From positions 62,001-126,000 of the forward strand of contig NZ_CP037952.1 of the NCBI RefSeq assembly GCF_004358345.1: a DNA stretch of 64,000 nucleotides, written 5' to 3'. Shown here one piece after another: positions 34,946-45,092 of the stretch. Source of the stretch: Parashewanella spongiae (GTDB taxonomy: Bacteria > Pseudomonadota > Gammaproteobacteria > Enterobacterales > Shewanellaceae). Position numbers and translations under genes: made by a program. Position 1 is the stretch's first letter; every line of letters starts with the position of its first letter. Under the pieces are notes generated by a model. The model was not told the DNA's origin and did not search any database. It was given only the letters and a program-made list of their open reading frames with translations.

Positions 34946-35270
34946 AATGGTTTTGGGGCAAAAGTGCGTTTGTCAGCATAAAATCAACGGCAATTAAGTA
35001 TGTCTTTATTGCCCAGTATGATTCTTTAGCTGCTCACTACATCTATAACATAGTAAATTTGTACGAATGGTAATACTTCGTTTCAAGCTTTCGCTGGAGT
35101 GACGGAAAAGTTCGCTGAACTTTGTAGGTAAAAAGGAATCTTTATTGATTTCGTTACTCAGAGCTCAGGTTATTTAAATTGATGTCGCCTGTAGAATTAT
35201 GCAACACTGTTTATACACTGTTTTGGTGCGATATAAGTGTTGCGTTATCAATGGATAATCATTATTTGAA
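34946..35270 (+). other. Leader region of glnL with a family A remnant
   Basis: There is no gene. GTTTCAAGCTTTCGCTGGAGTGACG (near 35080-35105) is a scrap of family A. The glnL promoter should lie in 35160-35270, but no convincing -24/-12 or -35/-10 pair was seen. glnA is not adjacent. Confidence 0.4.
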
Positions 35271-36314
35271 ATGAAACCCGATAATATTCTCGAAAATCTG
35301 GTAACGGCTGTCATTGTGGTCGATAAATCACTAGCTGTTCAATACGCTAACCCGGCCGCGACTCAGTTGCTGAATGTCAGTCAGCGCAAATTAGCTGGAT
35401 CAATGTTATTAGCTCATGTTAGGGAGTTAGGGGTTGAAAACAGTGCATTGTTAAGCTCGGCACAAACCAACCAAAGTCTGTCCATCAATAGTACAAAATT
35501 AATTACCCATGACGGTGTCATCCATACGGTTGATATCATGATGACGTCTTTAGATCCTGTTGATCAGTTAAGTTTGCTAGAACTTAGACAAGTGGATCAA
35601 CAAAATCAAATTTATCAGCAGTCGAACCAAGAGGCTCAACAACAGGCGGCTCAATTTCTTGTGCGTAACCTTGCCCACGAAATTAAAAATCCACTTGGTG
35701 GATTAAGGGGAGCGGCGCAGTTATTATCTCGAGAGTTACAAGATCAAGATGCGCAAGAGTTCACTACCATGATTATCGAGCAGGCCGACCGAATGGGGAG
35801 CCTCGTTGATCGCTTGTTAGGCCCGCAAATGCCGACCCAGCACCACTTTCATAATTTGCATCAAGTTATCGAGCAAGTGGTTCAGCTGGTCAGCATTAAC
35901 TTACATGAGCACATTAGTATTCAGCGAGATTACGATCCATCCATGCCCGATGTAAAAATGGATACTGATCAAGTGCAACAAGCCGTACTTAATATTGTTC
36001 AAAATGCAATACAAGCCCTAGAGGAAAATGGAGGGGTAATTAGGCTTCGCACCCGAACTCGTCATCAAATGACGATAGGTAGTACACGGCATAAACTGGT
36101 GAGTGAGTTGGCGATCATTGATGATGGACCAGGTGTACCGACTGAATTAATGGAAACATTGTTTTATCCAATGGTGACTGGCAGAACGGACGGCACAGGG
36201 CTAGGTTTATCTATTGCGCACAATATAGCGCGCTTACATGGTGGCCGAATTGACTGCCAATCACGGCCGAGCCTAACCATTTTTACGCTATTTTTACCGA
36301 TACTTTTACCCTAA
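35271..36314 (+). CDS. glnL: Nitrogen regulation sensor kinase NtrB (GlnL)
   Basis: NtrB phosphorylates or dephosphorylates NtrC under control of PII according to nitrogen status. This 347-residue soluble kinase has an N-terminal PAS domain (NLVTAVIVVDKSLAVQYAN), the H-box NLAHEIKNPLGGLRGAAQLL with His136, an N-box around VLNIVQNAIQAL, and G-boxes DDGPGVP and GTGLGLSIAHNIA. No membrane segment is present. The gap to glnG is 25 bases. Confidence 0.94.
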   Translation: MKPDNILENLVTAVIVVDKSLAVQYANPAATQLLNVSQRKLAGSMLLAHVRELGVENSALLSSAQTNQSLSINSTKLITHDGVIHTVDIMMTSLDPVDQLSLLELRQVDQQNQIYQQSNQEAQQQAAQFLVRNLAHEIKNPLGGLRGAAQLLSRELQDQDAQEFTTMIIEQADRMGSLVDRLLGPQMPTQHHFHNLHQVIEQVVQLVSINLHEHISIQRDYDPSMPDVKMDTDQVQQAVLNIVQNAIQALEENGGVIRLRTRTRHQMTIGSTRHKLVSELAIIDDGPGVPTELMETLFYPMVTGRTDGTGLGLSIAHNIARLHGGRIDCQSRPSLTIFTLFLPILLP

Positions 36315-36339
36315 CTAACATGAAATGAGAGTGGTTGAC

Positions 36340-37737
36340 ATGAGCGAGCAAGTTTGGATTTTAGATGATGACAATGCCATTCGTTGGGTGATCGAAAAGT
36401 CATTAACGTCGGTTAATATTAGCAATAGCAGTTTTGTGTCTGCGGAGTCTTTATGGCACGCCCTTGTGTATTCCAAGCCACAAATCATTATTTCAGACAT
36501 CAGAATGCCTGGTACCGATGGTTTAAGTTTGCTGGAGCGATTACAACAGAATCACCCAGATATCCCGGTCATCATAATCACGGCTCACTCCGACCTAGAT
36601 AGTGCTGTGAATGCATACCAAGCGGGTGCTTTTGAGTATTTATCTAAACCGTTTGATATTGATGAACTCACCGCTCTCGCCGAACGAGCACTCAGTCATG
36701 CCAATGAAAGTCGTTCAAGTAAACAGATTAAAAGCCCATTGAATGTGCCTGAAATTATTGGGGAAGCGGCGTCGATGCAAGACGTGTTTCGCTCCATAGG
36801 ACGCTTATCACGATCATCCATGAGTGTACTGATAAATGGTCAATCAGGTACCGGTAAAGAATTAGTCGCCAAAGCCCTACATAAACACAGCCCAAGACAC
36901 GCCGCACCTTTTATTGCCATCAATGTGGCAGCTATTCCTAATGAGTTAATTGAAGCCGAGCTGTTTGGCCATGAAAAAGGCGCATTTACAGGGGCCAATA
37001 GTGGACGCATAGGGCGTTTCGAACAAGCCAATGGCGGTACCCTATTTTTAGATGAAATCGGTGATATGCCACTCGATGTGCAAACCAGATTATTAAGAGT
37101 GTTGGCAGAAGGGCACTTTTATCGAGTCGGTGGGCATGAGCCCGTTGAAGTAGATGTTCGCATTGTGGCGGCCACTCATCAAAATTTACAAGATTTAGTG
37201 GCGAGAGGAGACTTTAGAGATGATTTGTTTCACCGACTCAATGTGATCCGTATTCAGTTGCCATCATTGGCTGAACGACAAGAAGATATTCCTAAATTAG
37301 CACAGCACTTCATGCAATTAGCCGCCAAAGAAATCAATGAAGAACCGAAAACATTAACGGCTGAATGCTTAGAAACGATGAAGGCCTTTGCTTGGCCGGG
37401 TAATGTTAGGCAGTTAGAGAATACCTGTCGTTGGCTTACGGTGATGGCTTCAGGACAAGAAGTGCTCAGTGACGATTTGCCTGAGGATATTTTAACCCCT
37501 CAGGCAACGACACAGGTTAATACCATGATGTCGTGGCAAGAGGCGTTGGCGGCCTGGGTTGATGTGCAGCTTGAGAATGAACAATCTGAGTTGCTCCATG
37601 AAGTACAACTGCAAACTGAACAAATATTATTTAGTCGAGCGCTCAAACACACCAGAGGTCATAAACAAGAAGCGGCCAAGTTACTTGGATGTGGCCGCAA
37701 TACTTTGACGCGAAAAATAAAAGAATTATCTATTTAA
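36340..37737 (+). CDS. glnG: Nitrogen regulation response regulator NtrC (GlnG)
   Basis: This sigma-54 activator of nitrogen-assimilation genes has a receiver with DDD at 10-12 and phospho-acceptor Asp53 (IISDIRMPG). The AAA+ domain has Walker A GQSGTGKELVAK, the GAFTGA loop (EKGAFTGANSG) and Walker B GTLFLDEIGDMP. The C-terminal Fis-type helix-turn-helix is KQEAAKLLGCGRNTLTRKIKEL. I chose ATG 36340 because a purine-rich GAGAGTGG lies ahead and relatives begin close to it; a frame ATG at 36325 would add 5 residues. Family C starts at the stop codon. Confidence 0.95.
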   Translation: MSEQVWILDDDNAIRWVIEKSLTSVNISNSSFVSAESLWHALVYSKPQIIISDIRMPGTDGLSLLERLQQNHPDIPVIIITAHSDLDSAVNAYQAGAFEYLSKPFDIDELTALAERALSHANESRSSKQIKSPLNVPEIIGEAASMQDVFRSIGRLSRSSMSVLINGQSGTGKELVAKALHKHSPRHAAPFIAINVAAIPNELIEAELFGHEKGAFTGANSGRIGRFEQANGGTLFLDEIGDMPLDVQTRLLRVLAEGHFYRVGGHEPVEVDVRIVAATHQNLQDLVARGDFRDDLFHRLNVIRIQLPSLAERQEDIPKLAQHFMQLAAKEINEEPKTLTAECLETMKAFAWPGNVRQLENTCRWLTVMASGQEVLSDDLPEDILTPQATTQVNTMMSWQEALAAWVDVQLENEQSELLHEVQLQTEQILFSRALKHTRGHKQEAAKLLGCGRNTLTRKIKELSI

Positions 37738-38086
37738 TACCAATTACAGTAATTCATCTCTCACTCAGCAAGAGCTAAAGGGGTTCAGTGCAAGGCGCAA
37801 GCTCGAAGTACTATATTCCCTACGGCCGCCATACAAAGCTGGCGTTCAACGCACTTCGTGCTTTTGTCAGGATAATTCAAGTGCGTGTAACGCAGTAATG
37901 GAACCCTTTAGCCATGCCCTTCGGGAGCTTGTATGTGCTCAAATTACTTCTCAAAATTGTCTTGACGTAGCAATGTAATAACGACAGCTTTGTATGTCGG
38001 TAACAACTATGTCTTCATCAATTTCGATTGCACTTTTAGCACATACATAGCTCTGAGTTGAGCATTTAATTACTGTATTTGGTATA
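37738..38086 (+). repeat. Family C element behind glnG
   Basis: TACCAATTACAGTAATTCAT starts on the base after the TAA stop. It ends AATTACTGTATTTGGTAT. Compared with other copies it lacks about 20 bases near 37940 (the TTTGGTTTATAAAGAAT part). Confidence 0.85.
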
Positions 38087-38166
38087 ACCTGACCTTGGAT
38101 TAAATTTAAACTTATTGTCTATAAAACAATTTAATTATAGATTTTATTATCCCGAGCTTAGGTTAT

Positions 38167-39393
38167 TTAGGACGCCGCTGAAACATCCGTATCGTGATGA
38201 TGCCAATGAGCTAGCCGCGGTTGCTTCATTACGATGATCAACACTAATGGGGCAATGCAGCAAACCAGTGCGATAGCGTTGGGCGCTGACAGGCTGGTTT
38301 GCTGCACAAGGCCACTGATCAAGGCGGCACCACTCATTTGAATACAGCCTAACAAAGCGGTTGCCGTACCCGCGCGGTGACCAAATGCTGCAAGTGCCAT
38401 GCTGGTCGCAGGCCCAAGCAGTAAAGCAAAGCCGATACAAAGCAGCATCATAGGTAACATGAAGGCAAAAGAGGGGGGCAGTACTTGAATTATTGTTGGA
38501 TTTTGGAACAATAAGATCAGAATTGCTGTTGCTACAAATAAAGAGAAAGCAGTCATCACGGTGTGGCGGTTACCTAACTTTTTACAAATACTAGGAGCAA
38601 TAAAACAGGCCAAAATATTGATGAATGCATTAAGTGCAAATAACCCACTGAAATACAGCTCAGAGACACCTAAATGGTCAATTAACCAAACCGGTGAGTA
38701 TGACACGTAACATAAAATGGCCGCCATGGCGGTCATACAACTGAACGAGTAAAATAAAAAGTGTGGTTCGGTTAATATCGGCAAATAGCGTGACCAGTGA
38801 TACAGTTTACCGTCAGATACCGTATGTTCAGGCTTGGTTTCGTTAAAACGTAAACTTATGATGGTCATCACTACCACAGCGAAAAGGCTCATAAATATAA
38901 AGTTAGAGCGCCAACCAAATTGTAATGCCAGCATGCCACCTAAACTTGGAGCAAGCGCTGGGATCACACAGATAGCACCATTTAAATAGCTGTACAGTTT
39001 TGCAGTTTCATTTGGGGCAAAACAATCTCTTACGGCGCTGAATGCGACTATCGAGGTTGCACAAGCGGCTAAACCTTGCAGAACACGAGCGAGAAGTAAC
39101 AGCTCGAAATCGTTGGCTGTCGCGGCTAAAAGGCTACTGAAGCCATAGAGCAAGACACCAAACAAGGCGACGGGACGGCGGCCGAATTTATCGGCTAATG
39201 GACCAATTAAAATTTGTCCTATGCCCATAGAAAATAAAAATAACACTAACGTCGATTGTATCTGGCTATTAGAAATACTGAATTCCAACGCCATGGCTGG
39301 CATAGAAGGTAGATAAATATCAATCGCTAATGGACTGAGTAATACCAACATCATAAGTACAGGTAGCGAAGCTTTTGGCATTAACATTCTCAA
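38167..39393 (-). CDS. Bcr/CflA family multidrug efflux MFS transporter
   Basis: This 408-residue, 12-TM drug/proton antiporter has the MFS motif A in GPLADKFGRRPVALFG after TM2. The N-terminus LSPLAIDIYLPSMPAMA is the Bcr/CflA signature, and RVLQGLAACATSIVAFSAVRD is motif B/C with the RD pair. It probably exports bicyclomycin-like, chloramphenicol-like or dipeptide substrates. It is a single gene, convergent with glnG across the C element. Confidence 0.92.
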   Translation of the reverse strand: MRMLMPKASLPVLMMLVLLSPLAIDIYLPSMPAMALEFSISNSQIQSTLVLFLFSMGIGQILIGPLADKFGRRPVALFGVLLYGFSSLLAATANDFELLLLARVLQGLAACATSIVAFSAVRDCFAPNETAKLYSYLNGAICVIPALAPSLGGMLALQFGWRSNFIFMSLFAVVVMTIISLRFNETKPEHTVSDGKLYHWSRYLPILTEPHFLFYSFSCMTAMAAILCYVSYSPVWLIDHLGVSELYFSGLFALNAFINILACFIAPSICKKLGNRHTVMTAFSLFVATAILILLFQNPTIIQVLPPSFAFMLPMMLLCIGFALLLGPATSMALAAFGHRAGTATALLGCIQMSGAALISGLVQQTSLSAPNAIALVCCIAPLVLIIVMKQPRLAHWHHHDTDVSAAS

Positions 39394-39503
39394 CTTGAAG
39401 AACGCAAAGAGGGTGTCTCAACGTTAATGGTTATAAAACGGAGGCAATTTTAGCGGAAAATAAGCGCTGTGAATATCTTTATATCAATACAGGGTGTGTG
39501 GAA

Positions 39504-40097
39504 ATGGTTATTAACAAGTTCAGTGAGTTACTCGAAAAAATACAATCGTGCAGGCATTGCGAAGATCACTTGCCTTGCCCGCCAAAACCCGTGCTGCAAG
39601 TCCACCCTGATGCCAAAATATTAATTGCTGGACAAGCGCCTGGTCGGAAGGTGCAAGAGTCCTGTATCCCATTTGATGATGCCAGCGGGGATAAATTAAG
39701 GCGCTGGCTAGGCGTGGATAAAAAGCAATTTTATAATGAAAAGCAGTTTGCTATCGTCCCTATGGGTTTTTGCTTTCCTGGTACTAGCAAACAAGGGGAT
39801 CTTCCACCTAGACCCGAGTGTGCAGCGCAGTGGCGACAGGCTTTATTAGCACAACTGCCCAATATTCAGCTGACACTGGTTATAGGTCAGTATGCACAGC
39901 AATATCATTTTGGTGGTAAAAAAATGTCGGTCACAGACAGGGTGAAACAATGGAAAGATTACACCCCTAGCCGACTGGCTTTACCTCACCCTAGTCCCAG
40001 AAATATCCGTTGGTTTCAGAGTAACCCTTGGTTTGATGAACAAGTCATTCCGTATTTACAATTACAGGTTCAAAGGCTATTAAACTTAGGGGGCTAG
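39504..40097 (+). CDS. Uracil-DNA glycosylase family protein
   Basis: This 197-residue member of the UDG superfamily begins with ELLEKIQSCRHCEDHLPC, a Cys-containing start. The uracil-pocket motif is GQAPGRKVQESCIPFDD, and the closing loop is LPHPSPRNIRWFQ. Members excise uracil or other damaged bases, but this subfamily is not well characterised. ATG 39504 has AGGGTG about 8 bases ahead; a GTG at 39498 is also in frame. Confidence 0.85.
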   Translation: MVINKFSELLEKIQSCRHCEDHLPCPPKPVLQVHPDAKILIAGQAPGRKVQESCIPFDDASGDKLRRWLGVDKKQFYNEKQFAIVPMGFCFPGTSKQGDLPPRPECAAQWRQALLAQLPNIQLTLVIGQYAQQYHFGGKKMSVTDRVKQWKDYTPSRLALPHPSPRNIRWFQSNPWFDEQVIPYLQLQVQRLLNLGG

Positions 40098-40103
40098 CGA
40101 TTT

Positions 40104-40240
40104 AGAAAGTACCAATCTTTGTCATACCAGCGAAGGCTGGTATCCATTGGTTTTAGCAAAGGCACTAGACTCCAGCCTCCAGCCTGCGCTGGAGTGACGA
40201 GAACTCATCGGTATACTTTCTTCCGCAACTTTCCTTATGA
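40104..40240 (+). repeat. Family A repeat behind the UDG-like gene
   Basis: TTTAGAAAGTACCAATCTTTG to CGCAACTTTCC. The centre holds the hairpin ATACCAGCGAAGGCTGGTAT and CAGCCTGCGCTGGAGTGACG. It starts 7 bases after the stop codon. The copy at 9700-9957 has the same flanks but contains a family B piece. Confidence 0.75.
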
Positions 40241-40270
40241 ATACTTGATGAATGAGCAATCGGTGAATAT

Positions 40271-41119
40271 ATGATCCCATTAGAAACCGTTAATAAAATT
40301 ATATTACTTGCTAAAGACGCGCTCCCTGAGCGCTTAACGTTAGATATTTTATGTGTTGAAGGCGTATTAAAAAGTTACCTAGTTCAGTTAGAAAAAGGAA
40401 AATTAAAAAGTATAACGACAGAAGTTGTTGCCGAAGCCAGTGCTCAATTTTTTAATGAGCATAGTGAGCAAAAGGTTCGTAAGATGCTGGACAATTATGT
40501 CAGTCAGATTTTGATGTATCGAGTTAGACAAAATAATATTGTGGATGCTCCTAAAGGTTCCAACCTTGAGTTTGAAGTCAGCACGTGTAGTGGTGCAACG
40601 TCTACTGAAACAACCAAGGATTATGCTTTCCATACATCAAATAAAATATGGCTCGCAAAAGCAAGGTTGCGAGTTTCAGAGTCAAATCCACCCCTTACCC
40701 TGCTTTTAGATCTTGATGAAACGGTTATTTTCTATGGAAGTGCGCATCGCCGTTTTAATAAAGCTTTTAAACTGTTATCGGAGGAACACAGAGGTGGAAC
40801 AGTCTATTTTGATCCAAAAGCGATGGAGAATTTACTGGCTTTTCAGAGCAATGGTCATGAAATTATGATTATTACCCAAGGTGGATATCTATACAGTGAT
40901 ATTAAGATGTTGTTTGCAACCCAAGGTATTTTTATCGAAGATGATGCGTACTACAATAAGGTAGATATAGGCTCTAAACATGGAGATAAAAAATACTATA
41001 TTGATAGGCATGAGTTTAATCATGAAACACTATTAATTGATGATAAAATGCACAATGAGCCAACCTATACTCACTTTTTGCTAAGTGGACCCACGATCCC
41101 ATTCCCTTCTTTGACTTGA
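40271..41119 (+). CDS. Orphan HAD-superfamily-like protein with DLDET motif
   Basis: This 282-residue protein has HAD motif 1 as LLLDLDETVIF (Asp147, Asp149), a motif 2-type Thr in IMIITQGG, a Lys region near 240 and motif 4 in LLIDDKMHNEP (Asp257, Asp258). The DxDET form is typical of FCP/SCP-like protein phosphatases. Residues 1-120 are an unknown helical domain. GGTGA lies just before the ATG. It is a single gene between repeats and may be acquired. Phosphatase activity is predicted from motifs only; its substrate and whether it acts in the host are unknown. Confidence 0.75.
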   Translation: MIPLETVNKIILLAKDALPERLTLDILCVEGVLKSYLVQLEKGKLKSITTEVVAEASAQFFNEHSEQKVRKMLDNYVSQILMYRVRQNNIVDAPKGSNLEFEVSTCSGATSTETTKDYAFHTSNKIWLAKARLRVSESNPPLTLLLDLDETVIFYGSAHRRFNKAFKLLSEEHRGGTVYFDPKAMENLLAFQSNGHEIMIITQGGYLYSDIKMLFATQGIFIEDDAYYNKVDIGSKHGDKKYYIDRHEFNHETLLIDDKMHNEPTYTHFLLSGPTIPFPSLT

Positions 41120-41132
41120 AGGCTTCTGTATT

Positions 41133-41484
41133 ATACCAATTACAGTAATTAACTTCCAACTCAGCAAGAGCTAAAGGATTTCAGTACAAGGCGCAAGTTT
41201 GAAGTACTATATACCCTAACGGCCGCCATACAAAACTGGCGTTTAACGCACTTCGTGCTTTTGTCAGGATAATTCAAAAACTTGTAACCTAGTAATGGAA
41301 TCCTTTAGCCTTGCCCTTCGGGAGCTTGTATGTTTTCAAATTACTACGCAAAATTGTCTCAACGTAGCAATGTAATAACGACAGTTTTGTATGTCGGTAA
41401 TAACTATGTCTTCATCAATTTCAGTTGTACTTTGAACACATACATAGCTCTGAGCTGGGAATTTAATTATTGTTATTGGTATTA
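41133..41484 (+). repeat. Family C element, more diverged copy
   Basis: ATACCAATTACAGTAATTAA to TAATTATTGTTATTGGTAT. It shows more substitutions than the other copies, so it is probably older. It lies 13 bases after the HAD gene and ends about 185 bases before ompR. Confidence 0.8.
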
Positions 41485-41669
41485 TTTCGTTTACTTATTA
41501 ATACGAATTTAGTTACAAATTTCTTTATCTATCTATATTATGGCTAATTTGTTTATATTCAGCTTGTTACTGATTTAAAATTTCACGGTGTGAGGAAAAA
41601 ACTAGCCACATAAACCTCAACAACTGTATATTAAGTAACAAAATTTGTAGATAGTGATAAGGAAATTTC

Positions 41670-42386
41670 ATGGGGCAAGAAACTTCAAAGATCCTCGTTG
41701 TTGACGATGACATGCGTTTGCGTTCATTGCTGGAGCGATATCTCCTTGAGCAAGGGTTCCATGTGCGCAGTGCCGCTAATGCAGAGCAAATGAATCGGTT
41801 ACTTGAACGTGAGAATTTTCACTTGTTAGTATTGGATTTAATGCTGCCGGGTGAAGACGGTTTGTCGATTTGTAAGCGTTTACGCCAGAAAAAAAATCAA
41901 ATCCCCATCATAATGCTCACAGCCAAAGGCGATGAGGTTGACAGGATCATTGGTCTTGAATTAGGTGCCGATGATTATCTGGCAAAACCTTTTAATCCGC
42001 GCGAACTATTAGCGAGAATCAATGCGGTGATGAGAAGACAAACCGCTGAAGTACCTGGCGCACCATCCCAACAAGAAGAATCCATTCGTTTTGGTGATTT
42101 CGCTTTAGATTTAGCTACGAGAGTCATGCATCACGGTGATGAAGCAATAAGCCTAACCAGTGGTGAATTTGCTGTCCTCAAAGTGCTTGTGACTCACCCT
42201 CGTGAGCCGTTATCTCGTGATAAATTGATGAACTTTGCCCGTGGTCGAGATTATTCAGCATTAGAGCGCTCGATTGATGTGCAAGTGTCGCGTTTAAGGC
42301 GCTTGATAGAGCAAGATCCTGCCAACCCACGGTATATTCAAACTGTTTGGGGGTTAGGGTATGTGTTTGTCCCTGATGGTCAATAA
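41670..42386 (+). CDS. ompR: Osmolarity response regulator OmpR
   Basis: This 238-residue OmpR controls porin genes with EnvZ. The receiver acidic pair is Asp12/Asp13 and the phospho-acceptor is Asp56 (LLVLDLMLPGEDG). MLTAKGDEVDRIIGLELGAD is highly OmpR-like. The C-terminal winged helix includes LSRDKLMNFARGRDYSALER and ends ...VWGLGYVFVPDG. AAGGAAATTTC precedes the ATG. envZ follows after 39 bases. Confidence 0.96.
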   Translation: MGQETSKILVVDDDMRLRSLLERYLLEQGFHVRSAANAEQMNRLLERENFHLLVLDLMLPGEDGLSICKRLRQKKNQIPIIMLTAKGDEVDRIIGLELGADDYLAKPFNPRELLARINAVMRRQTAEVPGAPSQQEESIRFGDFALDLATRVMHHGDEAISLTSGEFAVLKVLVTHPREPLSRDKLMNFARGRDYSALERSIDVQVSRLRRLIEQDPANPRYIQTVWGLGYVFVPDGQ

Positions 42387-42425
42387 CAAAGTAATGACCA
42401 TAAAAAGGCTGCGATAAGAATAAAA

Positions 42426-43745
42426 ATGACCACAAATAAATGGCGGCGATTGCTGCCTCGCAGTGCATTCAGTCAAACGGTTTTTCTTATTGGCAGTTTA
42501 TTACTGATTAATCAGTTGGTGTCTTATTGGACAGTCGCAGTATATTTTATTCGTCCGAGCTATGAGCAGATGAACCAATTGATTGCACGGCAAGTTAACT
42601 TATTGTTTGTTGATGAAATTGAAATTGGCCGCCAACATTTAACCTTAGTCGATGCGCTTAATGCCAAAGTTAAAGACGACGGTATGCAAGTGTATAGCCA
42701 GAAACAAGCACGAGATGCAGGGGTGGATAAAGCGACTTACTATGGTTTTTGGTCATCACAAATGTCTGAGTATTTAAAAGGGCAAGCCGAAGTTCGAGTG
42801 ATGCAATCCACACACTTACAAATTTGGGTCCGCCCACCTCAGGCGCCTTCTTTATGGATTAAAGTTACTCTAAACAGTGGGATTAATGAAGATGAGCTGT
42901 CACCGCTAACCTTATACCTTTTAGTAATAGGTGCATTGAGCGTGTTAGGGGGATGGACATTTGCTCGTAAGCAAAACCGGCCGTTGAAACGCCTACAACA
43001 AGCGGCTATTTCTGTGTCGCGTGGTAACTTTCCAAAACCTTTGCCTCTAGACGGTTCTAGTGAATTGATTGAAGTGACTAACGCGTTTAATCGAATGGCT
43101 TCAAGTATGAAGCAATTAGAACAAGATCGCGCTCTACTCATGGCTGGTATTTCCCATGATCTTCGTACGCCGCTTACTAGAATCCGTTTAGCGTCAGAAA
43201 TGATGGTAGAAGAAGATAAATACTTAAAAGATGGTATTGTCAATGACATTGAAGATATGGACGCCATCATTAATCAATTCATTGCCTACATCAGACAAGA
43301 TCAAGAATCGCAGTTAGTACCCACACAAATTAATCAATTAATCCAAGACGTCGCCGATGCCGAAATCAATCGCGGTATAGAGATTGAACTTGATCTGCAA
43401 GATTGCCCTGAAGCACTCATGAAATCGGTTTCAATAAAACGAGTGTTGAGCAATCTTGTTGAAAACGCCAGTCGCTATGGCAATGGTTGGGTGAAGATCC
43501 AGTCACAAACGTCAGAAGCTAACATCAGCTTTGTAGTTGAAGACAATGGCCCAGGGATTGATGAAAACAATATCGAAACTTTATTTCAACCATTTACTCA
43601 AGGTGATAGTGCGAGAGGGAGCATTGGATCAGGTCTTGGGCTGGCTATCATTAAACGAATTGTTGAGCATCACCTCGGAGAAGTAAAATTGACGAATAGG
43701 ACTGAAGGTGGTCTACGTGCCCAAGTGTGGCTACCCATTGAATAA
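42426..43745 (+). CDS. envZ: Osmosensor histidine kinase EnvZ
   Basis: This 439-residue kinase is the partner of OmpR. TM1 is [24 protein letters not shown], a periplasmic domain of about 110 residues follows, and TM2 is [19 protein letters not shown]. Then come HAMP ([17 protein letters not shown]), the H-box [20 protein letters not shown] with His244, the N-box [10 protein letters not shown] and G-boxes EDNGPGID and [13 protein letters not shown]. Confidence 0.95.
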   Translation: MTTNKWRRLLPRSAFSQTVFLIGSLLLINQLVSYWTVAVYFIRPSYEQMNQLIARQVNLLFVDEIEIGRQHLTLVDALNAKVKDDGMQVYSQKQARDAGVDKATYYGFWSSQMSEYLKGQAEVRVMQSTHLQIWVRPPQAPSLWIKVTLNSGINEDELSPLTLYLLVIGALSVLGGWTFARKQNRPLKRLQQAAISVSRGNFPKPLPLDGSSELIEVTNAFNRMASSMKQLEQDRALLMAGISHDLRTPLTRIRLASEMMVEEDKYLKDGIVNDIEDMDAIINQFIAYIRQDQESQLVPTQINQLIQDVADAEINRGIEIELDLQDCPEALMKSVSIKRVLSNLVENASRYGNGWVKIQSQTSEANISFVVEDNGPGIDENNIETLFQPFTQGDSARGSIGSGLGLAIIKRIVEHHLGEVKLTNRTEGGLRAQVWLPIE

Positions 43746-43800
43746 ATTTAAAATTGGATCAAGCCGCGAGCGATAGCGGCTTTATAAATTGAAGTTGAAA

Positions 43801-44274
43801 TTACAGCACAGCAAGCATAGTTTCAGCGTTACTCACTTCAAACGCTTTTGGCGCTTCTACATTGAGCGTTGTGACAACACCATTTTCGATCAACATGGCG
43901 TAACGCTGCGAGCGAACTCCACCAAAACTGCCGGTTTCCATTTCCAGTCCAAGCGCTTTCGTAAATGAAGCATCGCCATCCGCCAGCATCATAATGTGCT
44001 CAGCGTTTTGGCTGTCACCCCATGCCTTCATAACAAACGCATCATTAACAGAAACACAGGCGATAAAATCAACGCCTTTGGCTTGAAACTCATCAGCAAG
44101 AGTAATATAACCGGGCAAATGAGCCGCTGAGCATGTTGGAGTGAAAGCTCCCGGTAACGCGAATAGAATCACTTTTTTATTCGCGAAAAGCTCTGTAACC
44201 GTATGTTCTTTCATGCCATCAGCGATTAATTGAGCCAGTGTGGCATTGGGCAGTTTTGAACCTTGTGAAATCAT
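43801..44274 (-). CDS. Peroxiredoxin (Prx5-type)
   Basis: This 157-residue thiol peroxidase reduces peroxides with glutathione or thioredoxin-type donors. The peroxidatic Cys48 lies in ALPGAFTPTCSAAHLPGY, which is the Prx5 signature. The distal Arg is in GVRSQRYAMLIENGVV. No second conserved Cys is seen apart from Cys in FIACVSVND, so it may work as a one-Cys or atypical two-Cys enzyme. It is co-directional with rsmJ, 17 bases downstream of it. Confidence 0.93.
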   Translation of the reverse strand: MISQGSKLPNATLAQLIADGMKEHTVTELFANKKVILFALPGAFTPTCSAAHLPGYITLADEFQAKGVDFIACVSVNDAFVMKAWGDSQNAEHIMMLADGDASFTKALGLEMETGSFGGVRSQRYAMLIENGVVTTLNVEAPKAFEVSNAETMLAVL

Positions 44275-44291
44275 AAAAACCTCAGAGAGTA

Positions 44292-45038
44292 TTACATGGC
44301 TGCTTTAACATAAATATCAAAGCGATTCTTTTTAGTACTGATCACCGTGCTAGGTGGTTGCTGATTCAATGGCTCAGCATAGTCAGGGCGTTTTACGACC
44401 ACGCGCTTTGTTGCTAAATCAAGTGCTGGTTGTAGTAACTCATCGGCGTCTTGGTCGCTACCTACGAGGGATTGAAATAGGCGCATTTCTTTTTTAATTA
44501 ATGCCGACTTTTCACGATGAGGATACATGGGATCAAGATATACTACATCAGCATTCAATGAAAGCTGATGTAAGGTTGTCTGACTGCTGCCATAATTAAG
44601 GATCATTCTTTGCCGCATCCATTCACCAATCTCAGCATCAAGATAGCCTCGTCTTAACCCATCTTCAAGTAAAGCTGCAACAATGGGGTTACGTTCGATG
44701 AGTGTTACGCTGCAACCAAGGCTGGCCAGCACAAATGCATCACGACCAAGTCCCGCCGTTGCGTCAATGACTGTGGGGGTTTTGCCATTTTTAAGCCCTA
44801 CCGCTTTGGCGATAGATTGGCCTTTACCACCACCGAACTTGCGTCTGTGGGCCACAGCTCCACTGGTAAAATCAACGCTGATAGCAGACAGCTTCGGTTC
44901 ATCGCGTTTATAAAGGCACAATGTGTCATGTTGAAACTTAAGTTCAAAAAACGCATTTTCGTCAAAAACCAGTGCCCAGCGTTGGCATATTTCAGAAACT
45001 TTAGGGCAATGTTGATCATAAAAAATGATATTGGACAC
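44292..45038 (-). CDS. rsmJ: 16S rRNA (guanine(1516)-N2)-methyltransferase RsmJ
   Basis: RsmJ modifies G1516 in 16S rRNA with SAM. The 248-residue length is normal. Motif I is [19 protein letters not shown], the catalytic motif is [20 protein letters not shown], and [20 protein letters not shown] is a strong RsmJ marker. The upstream gene at 45093 is 54 bases away on the same strand. Confidence 0.95.
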   Translation of the reverse strand: MSNIIFYDQHCPKVSEICQRWALVFDENAFFELKFQHDTLCLYKRDEPKLSAISVDFTSGAVAHRRKFGGGKGQSIAKAVGLKNGKTPTVIDATAGLGRDAFVLASLGCSVTLIERNPIVAALLEDGLRRGYLDAEIGEWMRQRMILNYGSSQTTLHQLSLNADVVYLDPMYPHREKSALIKKEMRLFQSLVGSDQDADELLQPALDLATKRVVVKRPDYAEPLNQQPPSTVISTKKNRFDIYVKAAM

Positions 45039-45092
45039 TATATGCTTGCTTAAAAAAGAAAGAAGGTGATGGCGGAGATTATACCCAGAAAC

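Noticed and set aside
42839-43270. 143-residue antisense frame in envZ
   Set aside because: Antisense shadow of a clear histidine kinase.
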